DNA from: Chryseobacterium sp. CY350
GTDB taxonomy: Bacteria > Bacteroidota > Bacteroidia > Flavobacteriales > Weeksellaceae
Length of the DNA: 64,000 nucleotides
Assembly: GCF_027945075.1 (NCBI RefSeq)
Contig: NZ_CP116034.1
Location: forward strand, 1,612,001-1,676,000
Direction: 5' to 3'
Positions within the stretch are counted from its first letter, which is position 1. Each line of letters starts with the position of its first letter. The notes under the pieces are model-generated. The model was not told the DNA's origin, did no database searches, and saw only the letters and a program-made list of their open reading frames with translations. Made by a program: the position numbers and the translations under genes. Below are positions 52,994-61,723 of the stretch, one piece after another.

Positions 52994-55153
52994 TTAATTT
53001 TCGATGATTTTTCCTCCTTTGATCGTGACATCTGATTCTATTTTTATCCCTGCATCTGCCCCTGCCTTACCAATCTCTGTTGTCGTACTTCCAATTATTT
53101 TTGTAGTTTGACCTTCTACCGTTATATTGATTCCTTTAATAACAATATTTCCACTTTCATCCATTGTGATCGAACTGCTGCCTGTTTCCAATTTGATCTG
53201 GTTCGTACTTTTTAAACTTATGTTCCCGGCGTTATCCATTGTAAGAATGCTTTGATCATGCCCTACATTAATAACCGTTTTCGTCTTCACATTTGTCGTA
53301 TGATTATTACCGATATCTTCTTTATTATCGTTACTTACAAAGGTCGTAATGTCTCCGGTTCCGCTTAAAGTAACATGATTTCCATTTCGGTCTCTAATTT
53401 CAATTCCGGCTCCGTCATTCAGCTGAATAATATTTCCACTCTTACTGCTGAAGCTTTTCACATTATTCCCGGCTCCGCCGCCGCCGCCGATTCCACCGTG
53501 GAACATTCCGCCCATCACAAAAGGCCGATCCGGATGTTGATGCACAAAATTAATAATAACCTGATCATCAACTTCAGGAATAGCCATGAAACCACGATTT
53601 TTACTCACCTTCTCACTGCTGCCCGCATCAGGAGTCATTACTCTGATAAATTCTGATGTATCCTGACCGGTTTGCCAGTCAAACTGCACCTTTACTCTAC
53701 CTTGATTGAGAGGATCTGTATTATCTGTAACTTTTCCAAATTGCGGATCAGCTTTTGGTACTTCAAATTCCGGTCGCGGTATGTAACCGCAATCTGCAGC
53801 AATAGCCTCAAAATTTCCTGTGTAATATCCTCTGGCGTCTACTTCATGATTAACTTCGGTAATCAATAGTTTGGTAAAGTATGAAGTTTGGTTGGTATCT
53901 TGCTGTCTCATTTCTATATCGGCCGCACATCCCGGATATAAAAACGGAACCGTAGTCACCCCGGAAGTCACAAAGACTTGTGAGGCTTTGCTTCCGGCTG
54001 TTCCTTTTTGAGATGCATCAACATCCATAAAAGATGATGCTTTAATAGGAGCCACCCTTAAAGATGGTGTTGTAAAAGTTTTTTCTGAAATTTCGTAAGC
54101 TCTTTTAGCAATATCTGAAGTATGATTAATTTTTGAACTCCCAGTCGTCAGCTTCTCATTTCTACTGCTGTTGTAACCGTAAAAACTAGGGTTTACATGC
54201 TGAGCTTTCATCATTATTTTTACATCATTTACACTGCTGCCGTATGTGAGTTTTACAGGTTTTTCCTGCGGCGGAAGTTTGCCAAAGTGCAAAACCTCAC
54301 CATCATAGAAAAACTGCTCGCCGTAAGCTTCCGCAATTCTTGCAAGATAGTTATAGTGAGTTTCCTCGTACTGACAGCTGTATGATACATTTCCATGCTG
54401 CGCATCTACGCGGAAATCAAATTTGCTGTTTCCCAAACCTTCTTTGATCACCCGGTCAGCAATACTGTTTAAGCTAATCTCCTGCGATCCTCCAAAACTC
54501 TGAATATGCGGTGCTGCATCTAATAAAATAGTCGGACTGAATCCGTTTAAAACAATATTTCCGAGACTTCCTTTTTCCTGACTAAAGCCTACTTCTGTGA
54601 TCACACCTACAAAGTTCCTTTCAGGACCTTCAGTGATGTCTTTATATTTAAAAACAACCGTCAGTCTTTTTCCCAAAAAATTTTGAGCTTCTTCAAGATT
54701 ATGGTTTTCTGCGGAGCCCAGCGAATCATGAGCGAGAGTAATGCTAAATTTGTGATGTCTTACCGTACTTTGATTGAGGCTAAAATGTTTAAAATGTGTA
54801 ATCTGCTTCCCTTCAACGAATAAATCGAGTTTCACCACTCTGTTAATTCCCAAAATCTGACTTGCAGAAATTGAGAGTGCATTATGTATTTTGGATGTTG
54901 GCTGTTTTGACCAGACTTTGTTTTCAGTCAGCAACGAATTATTAGATTGTAGATTCTGGCTCAAAAATTTATCTGAATGATCCTGAACGGTATCTGAATA
55001 GGACTTTGCGCCGGCAATTTTTTGATTTGCTTTCTGAATTCTTTCATCAACCATTTCAGTCGGAATGTTATTCTGAATTTCACTTAAATCTGAACCAAAA
55101 TTATCTGAATAATCCGGTTCTGAAAATTGGGTCGGCTTGTGATCCTGAAACAT
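52994..55153 (-). CDS. T6SS spike protein VgrG
   Basis: The 719-residue trimeric spike tip of the type VI secretion apparatus. After an unusual 80-residue polar N-terminus, the gp27-like region (SISASQILGINRVVKLDLF, NYLARIAEAYGEQFFYDGEVLHFGKL) and gp5-like OB-fold region (FGKVTDNTDPLNQGRVKVQFDW, MTPDAGSSEKVSKNRGFMAIPEVDDQVIINF, RPFVMGGMFHG) are clear. A Gly-rich patch (GGIGGGGGAGN) precedes a repetitive beta-helical C-terminal stalk. It lacks an obvious effector domain. The gene is followed after 2 bases by a LysM-like gene. Confidence 0.85.
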   Translation of the reverse strand: MFQDHKPTQFSEPDYSDNFGSDLSEIQNNIPTEMVDERIQKANQKIAGAKSYSDTVQDHSDKFLSQNLQSNNSLLTENKVWSKQPTSKIHNALSISASQILGINRVVKLDLFVEGKQITHFKHFSLNQSTVRHHKFSITLAHDSLGSAENHNLEEAQNFLGKRLTVVFKYKDITEGPERNFVGVITEVGFSQEKGSLGNIVLNGFSPTILLDAAPHIQSFGGSQEISLNSIADRVIKEGLGNSKFDFRVDAQHGNVSYSCQYEETHYNYLARIAEAYGEQFFYDGEVLHFGKLPPQEKPVKLTYGSSVNDVKIMMKAQHVNPSFYGYNSSRNEKLTTGSSKINHTSDIAKRAYEISEKTFTTPSLRVAPIKASSFMDVDASQKGTAGSKASQVFVTSGVTTVPFLYPGCAADIEMRQQDTNQTSYFTKLLITEVNHEVDARGYYTGNFEAIAADCGYIPRPEFEVPKADPQFGKVTDNTDPLNQGRVKVQFDWQTGQDTSEFIRVMTPDAGSSEKVSKNRGFMAIPEVDDQVIINFVHQHPDRPFVMGGMFHGGIGGGGGAGNNVKSFSSKSGNIIQLNDGAGIEIRDRNGNHVTLSGTGDITTFVSNDNKEDIGNNHTTNVKTKTVINVGHDQSILTMDNAGNISLKSTNQIKLETGSSSITMDESGNIVIKGINITVEGQTTKIIGSTTTEIGKAGADAGIKIESDVTIKGGKIIEN

Positions 55154-55289
55154 AGATGTGTTTTAATTTGTGATTAATAATTTAAAATTTATGGTAGCAG
55201 ATATTACACCAAATTCCCTTACAAATGAAAAATATTTAAATTTTTATGATATTGACCTCCATATCGGCAATAACTTTAATAAAGAATAG

Positions 55290-55328
55290 GAGAAAAAAAT
55301 AGCCTACTTTTTTACAAGTAAGCTATTA
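55290..55328 (-). terminator. Terminator after hcp
   Basis: A hairpin around 55298-55327 (aatagc-c-tact with agta-a-gctatt, one mismatch) and a T-rich tail on the minus strand. It separates hcp from vgrG, so VgrG is probably made from its own promoter or read-through. Confidence 0.5.
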
Positions 55329-55355
55329 TTAATTTTAATGTAACTAAATACGTCT

Positions 55356-55760
55356 TTAAACTCCCGGCCAGATTCCTTTGTATTCAGAATTACCGTAGTT
55401 GATTGTTTCTGCACTTACGATAAAGCTGATCAGCATAGAATTTTGATCTACTGCATCAAAATCTACCTCATGCTGAATTACATATCCGTTTTCCCAGTTT
55501 AATGTAATGAGCGTACCTTCTTCGTGAGATTTGTTGAAAGTAATTTCACCAGAAGTTGGTTTATATTTACCATTCAGCAAGCTTTCCAAGATTTCAGATT
55601 TTTCTGTAGCCTCAATTGTAAGCTTAATGATTGCGTTCGAAGGGTCTGATGCTACTCGTCCTGAAACGTCTGTAGATCTTGATACGCTGTAATTCAGCTT
55701 TAATAATTTTTGCCCTTCGCTACCGTTGAATTTTAAGATTCCTCTTGAATTGTCTGCCAT
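55356..55760 (-). CDS. T6SS tube protein TssD/Hcp (Bacteroidetes type)
   Basis: A 134-residue tube subunit that stacks as hexamers inside the T6SS sheath. The start (ADNSRGILKFNG) and the middle (TDVSGRVASDPSNAIIKLTIEATEKSEI) fit the TssD family of T6SSiii. A signature Y-S-V-S-R-S-T-D after a Lys/Leu-rich strand and the C-terminal GYVIQHEVDFDAVDQNSM agree. It lies 202 bases upstream of vgrG on the same strand. The sheath and membrane-complex genes are not in this window. Confidence 0.8.
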   Translation of the reverse strand: MADNSRGILKFNGSEGQKLLKLNYSVSRSTDVSGRVASDPSNAIIKLTIEATEKSEILESLLNGKYKPTSGEITFNKSHEEGTLITLNWENGYVIQHEVDFDAVDQNSMLISFIVSAETINYGNSEYKGIWPGV

Positions 55761-55816
55761 GATTTTGTAAATTTTAAACAGTTAATATTTTGTGATTTGA
55801 TGTTTTATCTATAGCG

Positions 55817-55824
55817 AAGATAGA
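55817..55824 (-). promoter_or_regulatory. Possible -7 promoter element of hcp (TATCTTCG)
   Basis: A one-mismatch match to TAnnTTTG on the minus strand, about 57 bases before the hcp ATG. Weak on its own but the only candidate between hcp and 56147. Confidence 0.3.
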
Positions 55825-55870
55825 GCCAAAGATCGGCTGAGAAAAGTGTTTTCTCTTTTAATTTACATTT

Positions 55871-55909
55871 TGTAGTAGAACTACGACTTTGTGTAGTAGT
55901 TCTACTACA
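55871..55909. promoter_or_regulatory. 14-bp perfect inverted repeat upstream of hcp, possible operator
   Basis: tgtagtagaactac (55871-55884) and gtagttctactaca (55896-55909) are exact reverse complements separated by 11 bases. The right arm with its flank also contains a smaller hairpin (gtagtag-tt-ctactac). The element lies about 110-150 bases before the hcp ATG and about 45-90 bases before the candidate -7 element, where an activator would sit. No gene is nearby on the other strand. The remainder of 55761-56147 contains only A/T-rich sequence. Confidence 0.55.
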
Positions 55910-56103
55910 CGTACTTTTAAAAAGCAAAAAATCATTTACACAAAGGCGATTCCGTGGATTTCGACATATTAAAAATCACAGATATTTGAAAATTTTAAGA
56001 TAATTTATTGCTATTTGGGAAAATTTAGGAAAGATACTTTCAAGTAAAAATTTAAACTGAAAAATGGCGAAATAACCCAAATGAAAATTTTATAAAAATA
56101 AAA

Positions 56104-56127
56104 AAAACCGCACTGCTGCGGTTTTCA
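56104..56127 (-). terminator. Terminator of the CCC-motif membrane protein gene
   Basis: A 9-bp perfect stem (aaaaccgca 56104-56112 with tgcggtttt 56117-56125) with A/T runs on both sides. Confidence 0.75.
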
Positions 56128-56147
56128 ATATTGTGAGATTAGAAAAA

Positions 56148-56477
56148 TTAATTTTGCAGATCTCTGATTCTTTCCTGCATTAATTCCGGATCTGAAAGCG
56201 CATCAAATCCTATAAATGCAATCGCAAATATTAGATATAAAATATACAGTACGCTCAATACGATACCAATAATACTTAATATTCTACCAGTTTTCAAATT
56301 ATTGTAGTCTGAATACAAAGTTGGGTTTTGCTGATACAGATCATTGTCTTTCTTATAAAGTACAAGACCGATAATCCCGGTGATAAGTCCCGGAATACCG
56401 TAACAACAGCATGAGACGATTGAAACAATTCCTAAAACGAGTACCGCAGTGGCATTAGGTAATTTTTGTTGATTCAT
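56148..56477 (-). CDS. CCC-motif membrane protein
   Basis: A 109-residue protein with transmembrane segments near residues 10-42 and 65-92 and a Cys-Cys-Cys stretch (IVSIVSCCCYGIPGL) in the first. The pattern GIVSI..CCCYG..G is that of the DUF4190-like small family named after the motif. The C-terminal tail is acidic. Function unknown. It lies 33 bases after a DUF2752 gene on the same strand, and the two are probably co-transcribed. Confidence 0.75.
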   Translation of the reverse strand: MNQQKLPNATAVLVLGIVSIVSCCCYGIPGLITGIIGLVLYKKDNDLYQQNPTLYSDYNNLKTGRILSIIGIVLSVLYILYLIFAIAFIGFDALSDPELMQERIRDLQN

Positions 56478-56510
56478 AATTTCTGATTTTTTAATGTTTA
56501 ATATTTTGAT

Positions 56511-56792
56511 TTAAAAAAAATGTTTATAAAAATAAGAAAATACCATGATTAGTGAGTTAATTATTGCTAAAAATATTAACACCTGACCGTAACTTCTTTT
56601 TCTGTCGATAAAATTGATGATCACAAAACCAAAAAACAGGAGTAAAGTGTAGACCGCCGGAAACATATGAAAAGCTTCTGTAAATTTCCCCTCAAAAACC
56701 AATACGATTGCTCTCTGAGTGCCACATCCGAAACATTCTATTCCTAAGAATTTTTTTGTAGGACAGGGCAGCATAAAGTCTTCAATCTTCAT
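56511..56792 (-). CDS. DUF2752 family membrane protein
   Basis: A 93-residue protein with CPTKKFLGIECFGCGTQRA near the start: a C-x6-G-x-x-CxGCGxxRA pattern that defines DUF2752. Two hydrophobic segments follow (about 40-60 and 70-90). Function unknown. It lies directly before the CCC-motif gene; the upstream gene is an OYE-like reductase 30 bases away on the same strand. Confidence 0.8.
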   Translation of the reverse strand: MKIEDFMLPCPTKKFLGIECFGCGTQRAIVLVFEGKFTEAFHMFPAVYTLLLFFGFVIINFIDRKRSYGQVLIFLAIINSLIMVFSYFYKHFF

Positions 56793-56822
56793 ATTATATT
56801 CTGTATTTTGATTTTGCTAAAA

Positions 56823-57875
56823 TTAAGAAGAAATTTTCGCTCTAAGGTATTGATGCGGAAAAAAATTATCTTCATTCATCTCAAAAGATCCCTGAACTGC
56901 AATATACGGATTTCTCAAAATTTCTCTCGCTATAAAAATCAAATCGGCATCACCTTTTTCAAGAATCTCTTCGGCCTGTTCTACTTTAGTAATTAAACCT
57001 ACAGCTCCTGTTTTTACATCAGCCTGATTTCTGACATCTGAAGAAAAAGGAACCTGATATCCTTCATAAACAGAAATTTTCGCGCCGTGAATATTACCAC
57101 CGCTGGAAACGTCTATTAAGTCTACAGAATGATTTTTTAATTCCTTTGCCAACTTTACGCTGTCTTCAATATCCCAGCCATTTTCAGCATATTCGGTCCC
57201 GGAAATTCTTACAAAAAGGGCTACATTTTCATTCAGTTCTTCATTTACTGCATCTACAATCTCCATCAAAAATCTACTTCTGTTTTCAAAACTTCCACCA
57301 TACTCGTCGGTTCTGATATTTGAAAGGGGAGACAAAAACTGATGCACAAGATATCCGTGTGCGCCATGAATTTCGATAACATCAAAACCGGCAGCGACCG
57401 CTCTTTTTGCAGCGTCCTTAAAATTTTTAATTAAATCTTTGATTTCTTCTACAGACAGTACATGCGGAATTCTTTCACTAGGATGATACGGAATCGGGCT
57501 TGGTGCTACAGTTTCCCAACCTTCTTCCAGAGAAATCTGTTTATTTTCCCAGGTCGAACCTTTTCTTCCTGCATGAGCCAACTGAATTCCTATTTTCGAA
57601 TCTGAATTTTTGTGAACAAATTCCACAATTTTCTGAAGTTTTTCGGCCTGTTCATCATTCCAGATTCCCATACAGTGATTGGTAATTCTGCCACGAGGTT
57701 CTACTCCTGTTGCTTCTACGATGATCAAACCCGTTCCGCCCTGAGCGCGACTTCCGTAATGTACATGATGAAAATCATTGGCAAGACCGTTTTCGCAAGA
57801 ATACATGCACATTGGCGACATTACCCATCGGTTGGCAAGTTCTACATTTCTAAATTTTATCGGAGTGTATAACAT
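56823..57875 (-). CDS. NADH:flavin oxidoreductase, old yellow enzyme family (NamA/YqjM-like)
   Basis: A 350-residue FMN-dependent ene-reductase that reduces activated C=C bonds with NAD(P)H. The N-terminal block NRWVMSPMCMYS with a Cys that tunes the flavin is typical of the YqjM group, and HVHYGSRAQGGTGLIIVEATGVEP, IQLAHAGRKGS, HGAHGYLVHQFLSPLSN and IFIAREILRNPY follow. The physiological substrate is unknown. It is alone with its own -7 element, divergent from cytidine deaminase. Confidence 0.92.
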   Translation of the reverse strand: MLYTPIKFRNVELANRWVMSPMCMYSCENGLANDFHHVHYGSRAQGGTGLIIVEATGVEPRGRITNHCMGIWNDEQAEKLQKIVEFVHKNSDSKIGIQLAHAGRKGSTWENKQISLEEGWETVAPSPIPYHPSERIPHVLSVEEIKDLIKNFKDAAKRAVAAGFDVIEIHGAHGYLVHQFLSPLSNIRTDEYGGSFENRSRFLMEIVDAVNEELNENVALFVRISGTEYAENGWDIEDSVKLAKELKNHSVDLIDVSSGGNIHGAKISVYEGYQVPFSSDVRNQADVKTGAVGLITKVEQAEEILEKGDADLIFIAREILRNPYIAVQGSFEMNEDNFFPHQYLRAKISS

Positions 57876-57901
57876 TGAATTATTTTTAAAGTTTAAAATT
57901 A

Positions 57902-57909
57902 CAAATTTA
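57902..57909 (-). promoter_or_regulatory. -7 promoter element of the OYE gene
   Basis: TAAATTTG on the minus strand, 27 bases before the ATG. A second match, TATCTTTG at 57926-57919, lies further up and could be an alternative. Confidence 0.5.
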
Positions 57910-57977
57910 CTACTGTAACAAAGATATTGCCAGCTTCCATAAAAAGGTCTACATTTATCACCCTTTTGACGAAATCA

Positions 57978-58460
57978 ATGAAAAAAGACATAAATATAAA
58001 CTACGAGCATTTTAAAAGCAGCAGCGAACTGAATGATATTGAGAAAAAACTCTTCGATAAAGCAAAAACAGCACGCGAGAAAGCGTATGCACCCTATTCG
58101 AATTTTTTGGTGGGATGTGCCATTCTTTTAGATAACGGGGAGATTTTCACAGGAAATAATCAGGAAAATGCAGCTTTCCCATCCGGATTATGTGCCGAGC
58201 GAGCGGCTATATTCTGGATTGGCGCTAACTTTCCGGATCAGAAAATCAACAAAATTTTTATTATCGGCGGGCCTAGAGAATTCTCAGAAAATACGCCTCC
58301 AATTCCACCGTGCGGAGCCTGTCGCCAAAGTTTAATGGAATACGAAACGAAACAGAACGAAAATATTGATGTTTATTTTTCAAATTTAAATGAAGAAGTT
58401 TTTAAAGTAAATTCTATTAAAGATTTGCTTCCGTTTTATTTTGATTCGACTTTTTTATAA
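57978..58460 (+). CDS. cdd: Cytidine deaminase
   Basis: Deaminates cytidine and deoxycytidine to uridine forms in pyrimidine salvage. The 160-residue protein has the zinc-binding and catalytic C72-A-E74 in FPSGLCAERAAIF and PPCGACRQSL (Cys112, Cys115), and YAPYSNFLVGCAIL. This is the small tetrameric type. I start at ATG 57978; an earlier in-frame TTG at 57927 would add 17 residues with no family match. Confidence 0.9.
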   Translation: MKKDININYEHFKSSSELNDIEKKLFDKAKTAREKAYAPYSNFLVGCAILLDNGEIFTGNNQENAAFPSGLCAERAAIFWIGANFPDQKINKIFIIGGPREFSENTPPIPPCGACRQSLMEYETKQNENIDVYFSNLNEEVFKVNSIKDLLPFYFDSTFL

Positions 58461-58595
58461 TCCAGATTCAACATTTTATTATGAAGATTTAGAAATCTTA
58501 GATTGAGATAAAAGTGAAATTACTGAAAAAGGATTCGTATTATTAATAAAACATCAGATCCTTTATTTGGAATTTTATATTTCTTTTTAAAAGCC

Positions 58596-58603
58596 TATAT
58601 TTG
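58596..58603 (+). promoter_or_regulatory. -7 promoter element of the cobalamin riboswitch-btuB transcript
   Basis: TATATTTG, directly upstream of the riboswitch at the expected distance. The stretch 58461-58595 shows nothing else. Confidence 0.65.
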
Positions 58604-58605
58604 CA

Positions 58606-58763
58606 AAAATTTTGGTTTCCAAATTATTGGAATTAATAGGGAATTGGGCGAAAATCCCAAGCTGTCCCCGCAACTGTAAATCGTAAAAAAAATTTCTACA
58701 AAAAACCACTGCCAACGCGGGAAGGTGTAGAAAAGCGAAAGTCAGGAGACCTGCCAATATTTA
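58606..58763 (+). promoter_or_regulatory. Cobalamin (B12) riboswitch
   Basis: An adenosylcobalamin-type aptamer. The characteristic blocks are in order: a G-rich P2 region (agggaattgggcgaaaatccc), the L4 core (gctgtccccgcaactgtaaatcg), a variable arm (containing actgccaacgcgggaaggtg), and the B12 box agtcaggagacctgcc (58740-58755). Weak P1 pairing joins about 58606-58615 to 58753-58762. It precedes the btuB-like gene by 42 bases and should repress it when cobalamin is plentiful. Confidence 0.9.
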
Positions 58764-58804
58764 AACAAATTAGTCATTGCTTTCGGAGGAAAAGCATTCA
58801 TAAT

Positions 58805-60640
58805 ATGGGTATAAAAAGATCTTTAGTCTTCGCTTTTGCCGTATGCAATCTGTCTCTTTACTTCGGTCAGGGGAAAAGCATTGATACTGTATATATTTTT
58901 GATAATCAAATGAATAAGGTAAAACTTTTTCACAAGATTACCACTTTAAATCCAGCCGACATTCAGAAAAACTCTTCTAATCTTTCTGAAGTTTTACGTT
59001 TTCAATCGCCTGTTTACATTAAAGAAAATGGCCGTGGTGCAGTTTCTTCACCATCATTTCGGGGAACTACAGCGCAACAAACCGCTTTTGTGTGGAACGG
59101 AATCAATATCAATTCTCAGTTTTTAGGACAGGGAGATGTAAATAATATTGCACTTTTTGGCTATGACCAGATGGAAATAAAACCGGGCGGCGGAAGTGTA
59201 ATTTACGGAAGCGGTGCGATTGGAGGAAGTATACATTTAAATAATGATTTAAGCTTTAATCAAGGTTTTCACGGCTCATTAAATTCTGAAATTGCATCAT
59301 TCGGAACTTTTAATAATTTTCTGAAAGCTTCTTACAGCAATGAAAAATTTAGTTTTAAAGCTACAGGAAGTCACGCGATCAGTCAAAATGAATATGAAGT
59401 TCCGGAATCCCGAAATTATATCAACAAGAACGGAAAATATTACAAATCAAACATCAATATTGCGGCAGCCTATAAAATTGCGCCTTATCACCAGATCTCA
59501 TGGATCTCGGAGACCTTTGATGGCAATCAGCATTATCCGATATTTTTTGAAAGTCAGACTTCGACGAGATATGAAACTCAGAATTTCAGAAGCTTGCTTT
59601 CATGGGACTGGAAAAAATCTAAGTTTAATAATATCCTTAGAGCTGCCTACACGGAAGAAAATTTCCAATATTTTGCTAATCTCAATCAACCGAGAACAAG
59701 TGGCGGTGTAGGAAAAAACTACATTGTAAAAAATGATTTCAATTATTTCATTACTCCAAAATGGAATGTGAATATCATCGGAGAGTTTCAGCAAAATCAT
59801 GCAGAAGGAATCGGAACTTCAGGAATTGGAGACGAAGTAAGAAATATAGCTTCAATAGCGGGTTTATTACGATATATCACTTCATCCAATATTAGCTTTG
59901 AGGCAGGAATAAAGAAAGATTTCGTGGAAGGATTTGATTCTCCTGTATTATATTCATTTTCAGGGAAATGGAAAGCAGCAAATTGGTATCAAGTGAATTT
60001 AAACCTCTCAAAAAATTTCAGATTTCCCTCATTTAATGACCTTTACTGGCAACCGGGCGGAAATCCGAATCTTAAACCGGAAACTTCTGTTCAGGCAGAT
60101 ATGAATCATGAGTTTAAAGTCGGTGATTTTAAACTGACCATGAGTCCATATTACATCAGGATAAAAGATATGCTTCGGTGGATGAGTACTCCGATGGGAT
60201 ATTGGGCACCGTTCAATACTAATCAGGTGGAATCTTATGGTCTGGAATCTCAATTGACTTATCAGAAACAAATCAATCAGCATTATTTTAAACTGAATGC
60301 GGGTTACATTTTTACAAAATCTAAAGATCTGGAAATCAACAAGCAATTGATGTATGTTCCTCTTCACAAGGTTTTCGTAAATGCAGATTACAATTACCGT
60401 TTTGTGAGGTTTTATATTCAGGGAATGTACAACGGACTCACATATACAGACAGTAACGAAAAAAAATCTGAAGCACTGCAACCGTATTTTGTTGTGAATG
60501 CTGGAATTTCTGGTACAATTTTAAAAAAATACACTATCGGTTTTAAAGTCAATAATATTTTTGACGAAATCTATGAAACAATGGCTTACTATCCTTTACC
60601 AAAAAGAAATTACAGTATCAATTTTAATATAAATTTTTAA
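58805..60640 (+). CDS. TonB-dependent vitamin B12 receptor (BtuB-like)
   Basis: A 611-residue outer-membrane receptor. A signal peptide (to about GQ, residue 22) is followed by a plug domain (NLSEVLRFQSPVYIKENGRGAVSSPSFRGT, then MEIKPGGGSVIYGSGAIGGSI) and a 22-strand-type barrel with the last strand NYSINFNINF. The size and plug resemble BtuB/CirA-like receptors. It is the first gene under the cobalamin riboswitch, so B12 or a corrinoid is the predicted ligand. No TonB box could be pinned down with confidence. Confidence 0.88.
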   Translation: MGIKRSLVFAFAVCNLSLYFGQGKSIDTVYIFDNQMNKVKLFHKITTLNPADIQKNSSNLSEVLRFQSPVYIKENGRGAVSSPSFRGTTAQQTAFVWNGININSQFLGQGDVNNIALFGYDQMEIKPGGGSVIYGSGAIGGSIHLNNDLSFNQGFHGSLNSEIASFGTFNNFLKASYSNEKFSFKATGSHAISQNEYEVPESRNYINKNGKYYKSNINIAAAYKIAPYHQISWISETFDGNQHYPIFFESQTSTRYETQNFRSLLSWDWKKSKFNNILRAAYTEENFQYFANLNQPRTSGGVGKNYIVKNDFNYFITPKWNVNIIGEFQQNHAEGIGTSGIGDEVRNIASIAGLLRYITSSNISFEAGIKKDFVEGFDSPVLYSFSGKWKAANWYQVNLNLSKNFRFPSFNDLYWQPGGNPNLKPETSVQADMNHEFKVGDFKLTMSPYYIRIKDMLRWMSTPMGYWAPFNTNQVESYGLESQLTYQKQINQHYFKLNAGYIFTKSKDLEINKQLMYVPLHKVFVNADYNYRFVRFYIQGMYNGLTYTDSNEKKSEALQPYFVVNAGISGTILKKYTIGFKVNNIFDEIYETMAYYPLPKRNYSINFNINF

Positions 60641-60650
60641 ACTATACAAT

Positions 60651-61712
60651 ATGAACTTCAAGAAAATCTTACCTTTTTTATTCGCATCGGCGCTACTTTT
60701 TAATGTGGCATGTAATGATGACGACTTTATGGAATCAACTAAAAGCGAGGCTTACGAAAATGGAATTTTAATTACTAATGAAGGTGGATATTCTACTCCA
60801 ACATCCGAAGTTTCTTTTGTGAGTAATGATTTATCTATCTTCGAAAATAAAATCTACGGTAAAAACAACAATGAGGCTATTTTGGGAAATGTTCTCCAAT
60901 CAGTAGGTTTCAACGGTGAAAATGCTTATTTGGTCTCTAATGTTCCTAATAAAATTGACATCGTAAACCGTTACAACTTTAAAAAACAAACTACAGTTAC
61001 TGCGAATCTTGATAACCCGAGATACATTGCATTTTCGGGATCTCAGTATTTTGTGACGAATAATAATTTCTTCGATGTAATGAGATTAAATGTTTACAAT
61101 ACTTCTAACAACTCTTTTGTAACAAGCATCAACTTCCCGAGAGCTGCTGAAAAAGTTGTAGAAGCAAACGGAAAAATCGTGGTACAGACAGACGGTATTA
61201 CCTACCAAACGGTAGCACCTTTTGGTGAACTTCCGACAGGTTACTCATTAACAATAGTGAATCCTACAACGAACACTGTTGCTACTACGATCACACTTCC
61301 AAGCAACGGTATCATTAGAGATCTTATCTCTTACAATGGTGACGCTTATGTACTTGCTTCAAGCAATACAGCATCTTACATTTACAAAGTGAATACTGCA
61401 AATGGAACGTTCACAACAAAAACTCTTACTCTCGGACAGGCTCAGAAATTGAGAATTGATGCCAATAAATTCTACTTCCATGACAGCAGCAATAAAATCT
61501 ATTCAATGGATCTGAATTCTACAACAACTCCTACAACTCCGATCGTGACATCTCCCGGAACTTTATACGGATTTAATGTAATTGACGGAAAAATCTATTC
61601 TTCTGATGCCAGTTTCACAGGAGACAGCAAAGTGTATATTTACAATACCAGCGGCAATTTGTTGAAAACTCTAACAACAGGAATTGCTACAAACGGTTTT
61701 TATAAAAACTAA
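60651..61712 (+). CDS. Surface beta-propeller lipoprotein, DUF5074/YVTN-like (BtuG-like candidate)
   Basis: A 353-residue lipoprotein. The signal peptide ends NVAC (Cys21), followed by NDDDF, an acidic Bacteroidetes lipoprotein export signal for the cell surface. The rest shows about 6-7 repeats of a four-strand blade (for example NPRYIAFSGSQYFVTNNNFFDVMRLNVYN, then SITIVNPTTNTVATTI), like DUF5074 and YncE/YVTN propellers. It lies 10 bases after the btuB-like gene in the riboswitch transcript. Bacteroides BtuG, a cobalamin-binding surface propeller next to BtuB, is the obvious parallel; B12 binding here is inference. Confidence 0.75.
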   Translation: MNFKKILPFLFASALLFNVACNDDDFMESTKSEAYENGILITNEGGYSTPTSEVSFVSNDLSIFENKIYGKNNNEAILGNVLQSVGFNGENAYLVSNVPNKIDIVNRYNFKKQTTVTANLDNPRYIAFSGSQYFVTNNNFFDVMRLNVYNTSNNSFVTSINFPRAAEKVVEANGKIVVQTDGITYQTVAPFGELPTGYSLTIVNPTTNTVATTITLPSNGIIRDLISYNGDAYVLASSNTASYIYKVNTANGTFTTKTLTLGQAQKLRIDANKFYFHDSSNKIYSMDLNSTTTPTTPIVTSPGTLYGFNVIDGKIYSSDASFTGDSKVYIYNTSGNLLKTLTTGIATNGFYKN

Positions 61713-61723
61713 TATTCTTTCGA

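Noticed and set aside
49559..55760. A complete type VI secretion system
   Set aside because: No sheath (TssB/C), baseplate (TssK, TssF, TssG), ATPase or membrane-complex genes are in the window; only the tube, spike and cargo-type genes are seen.
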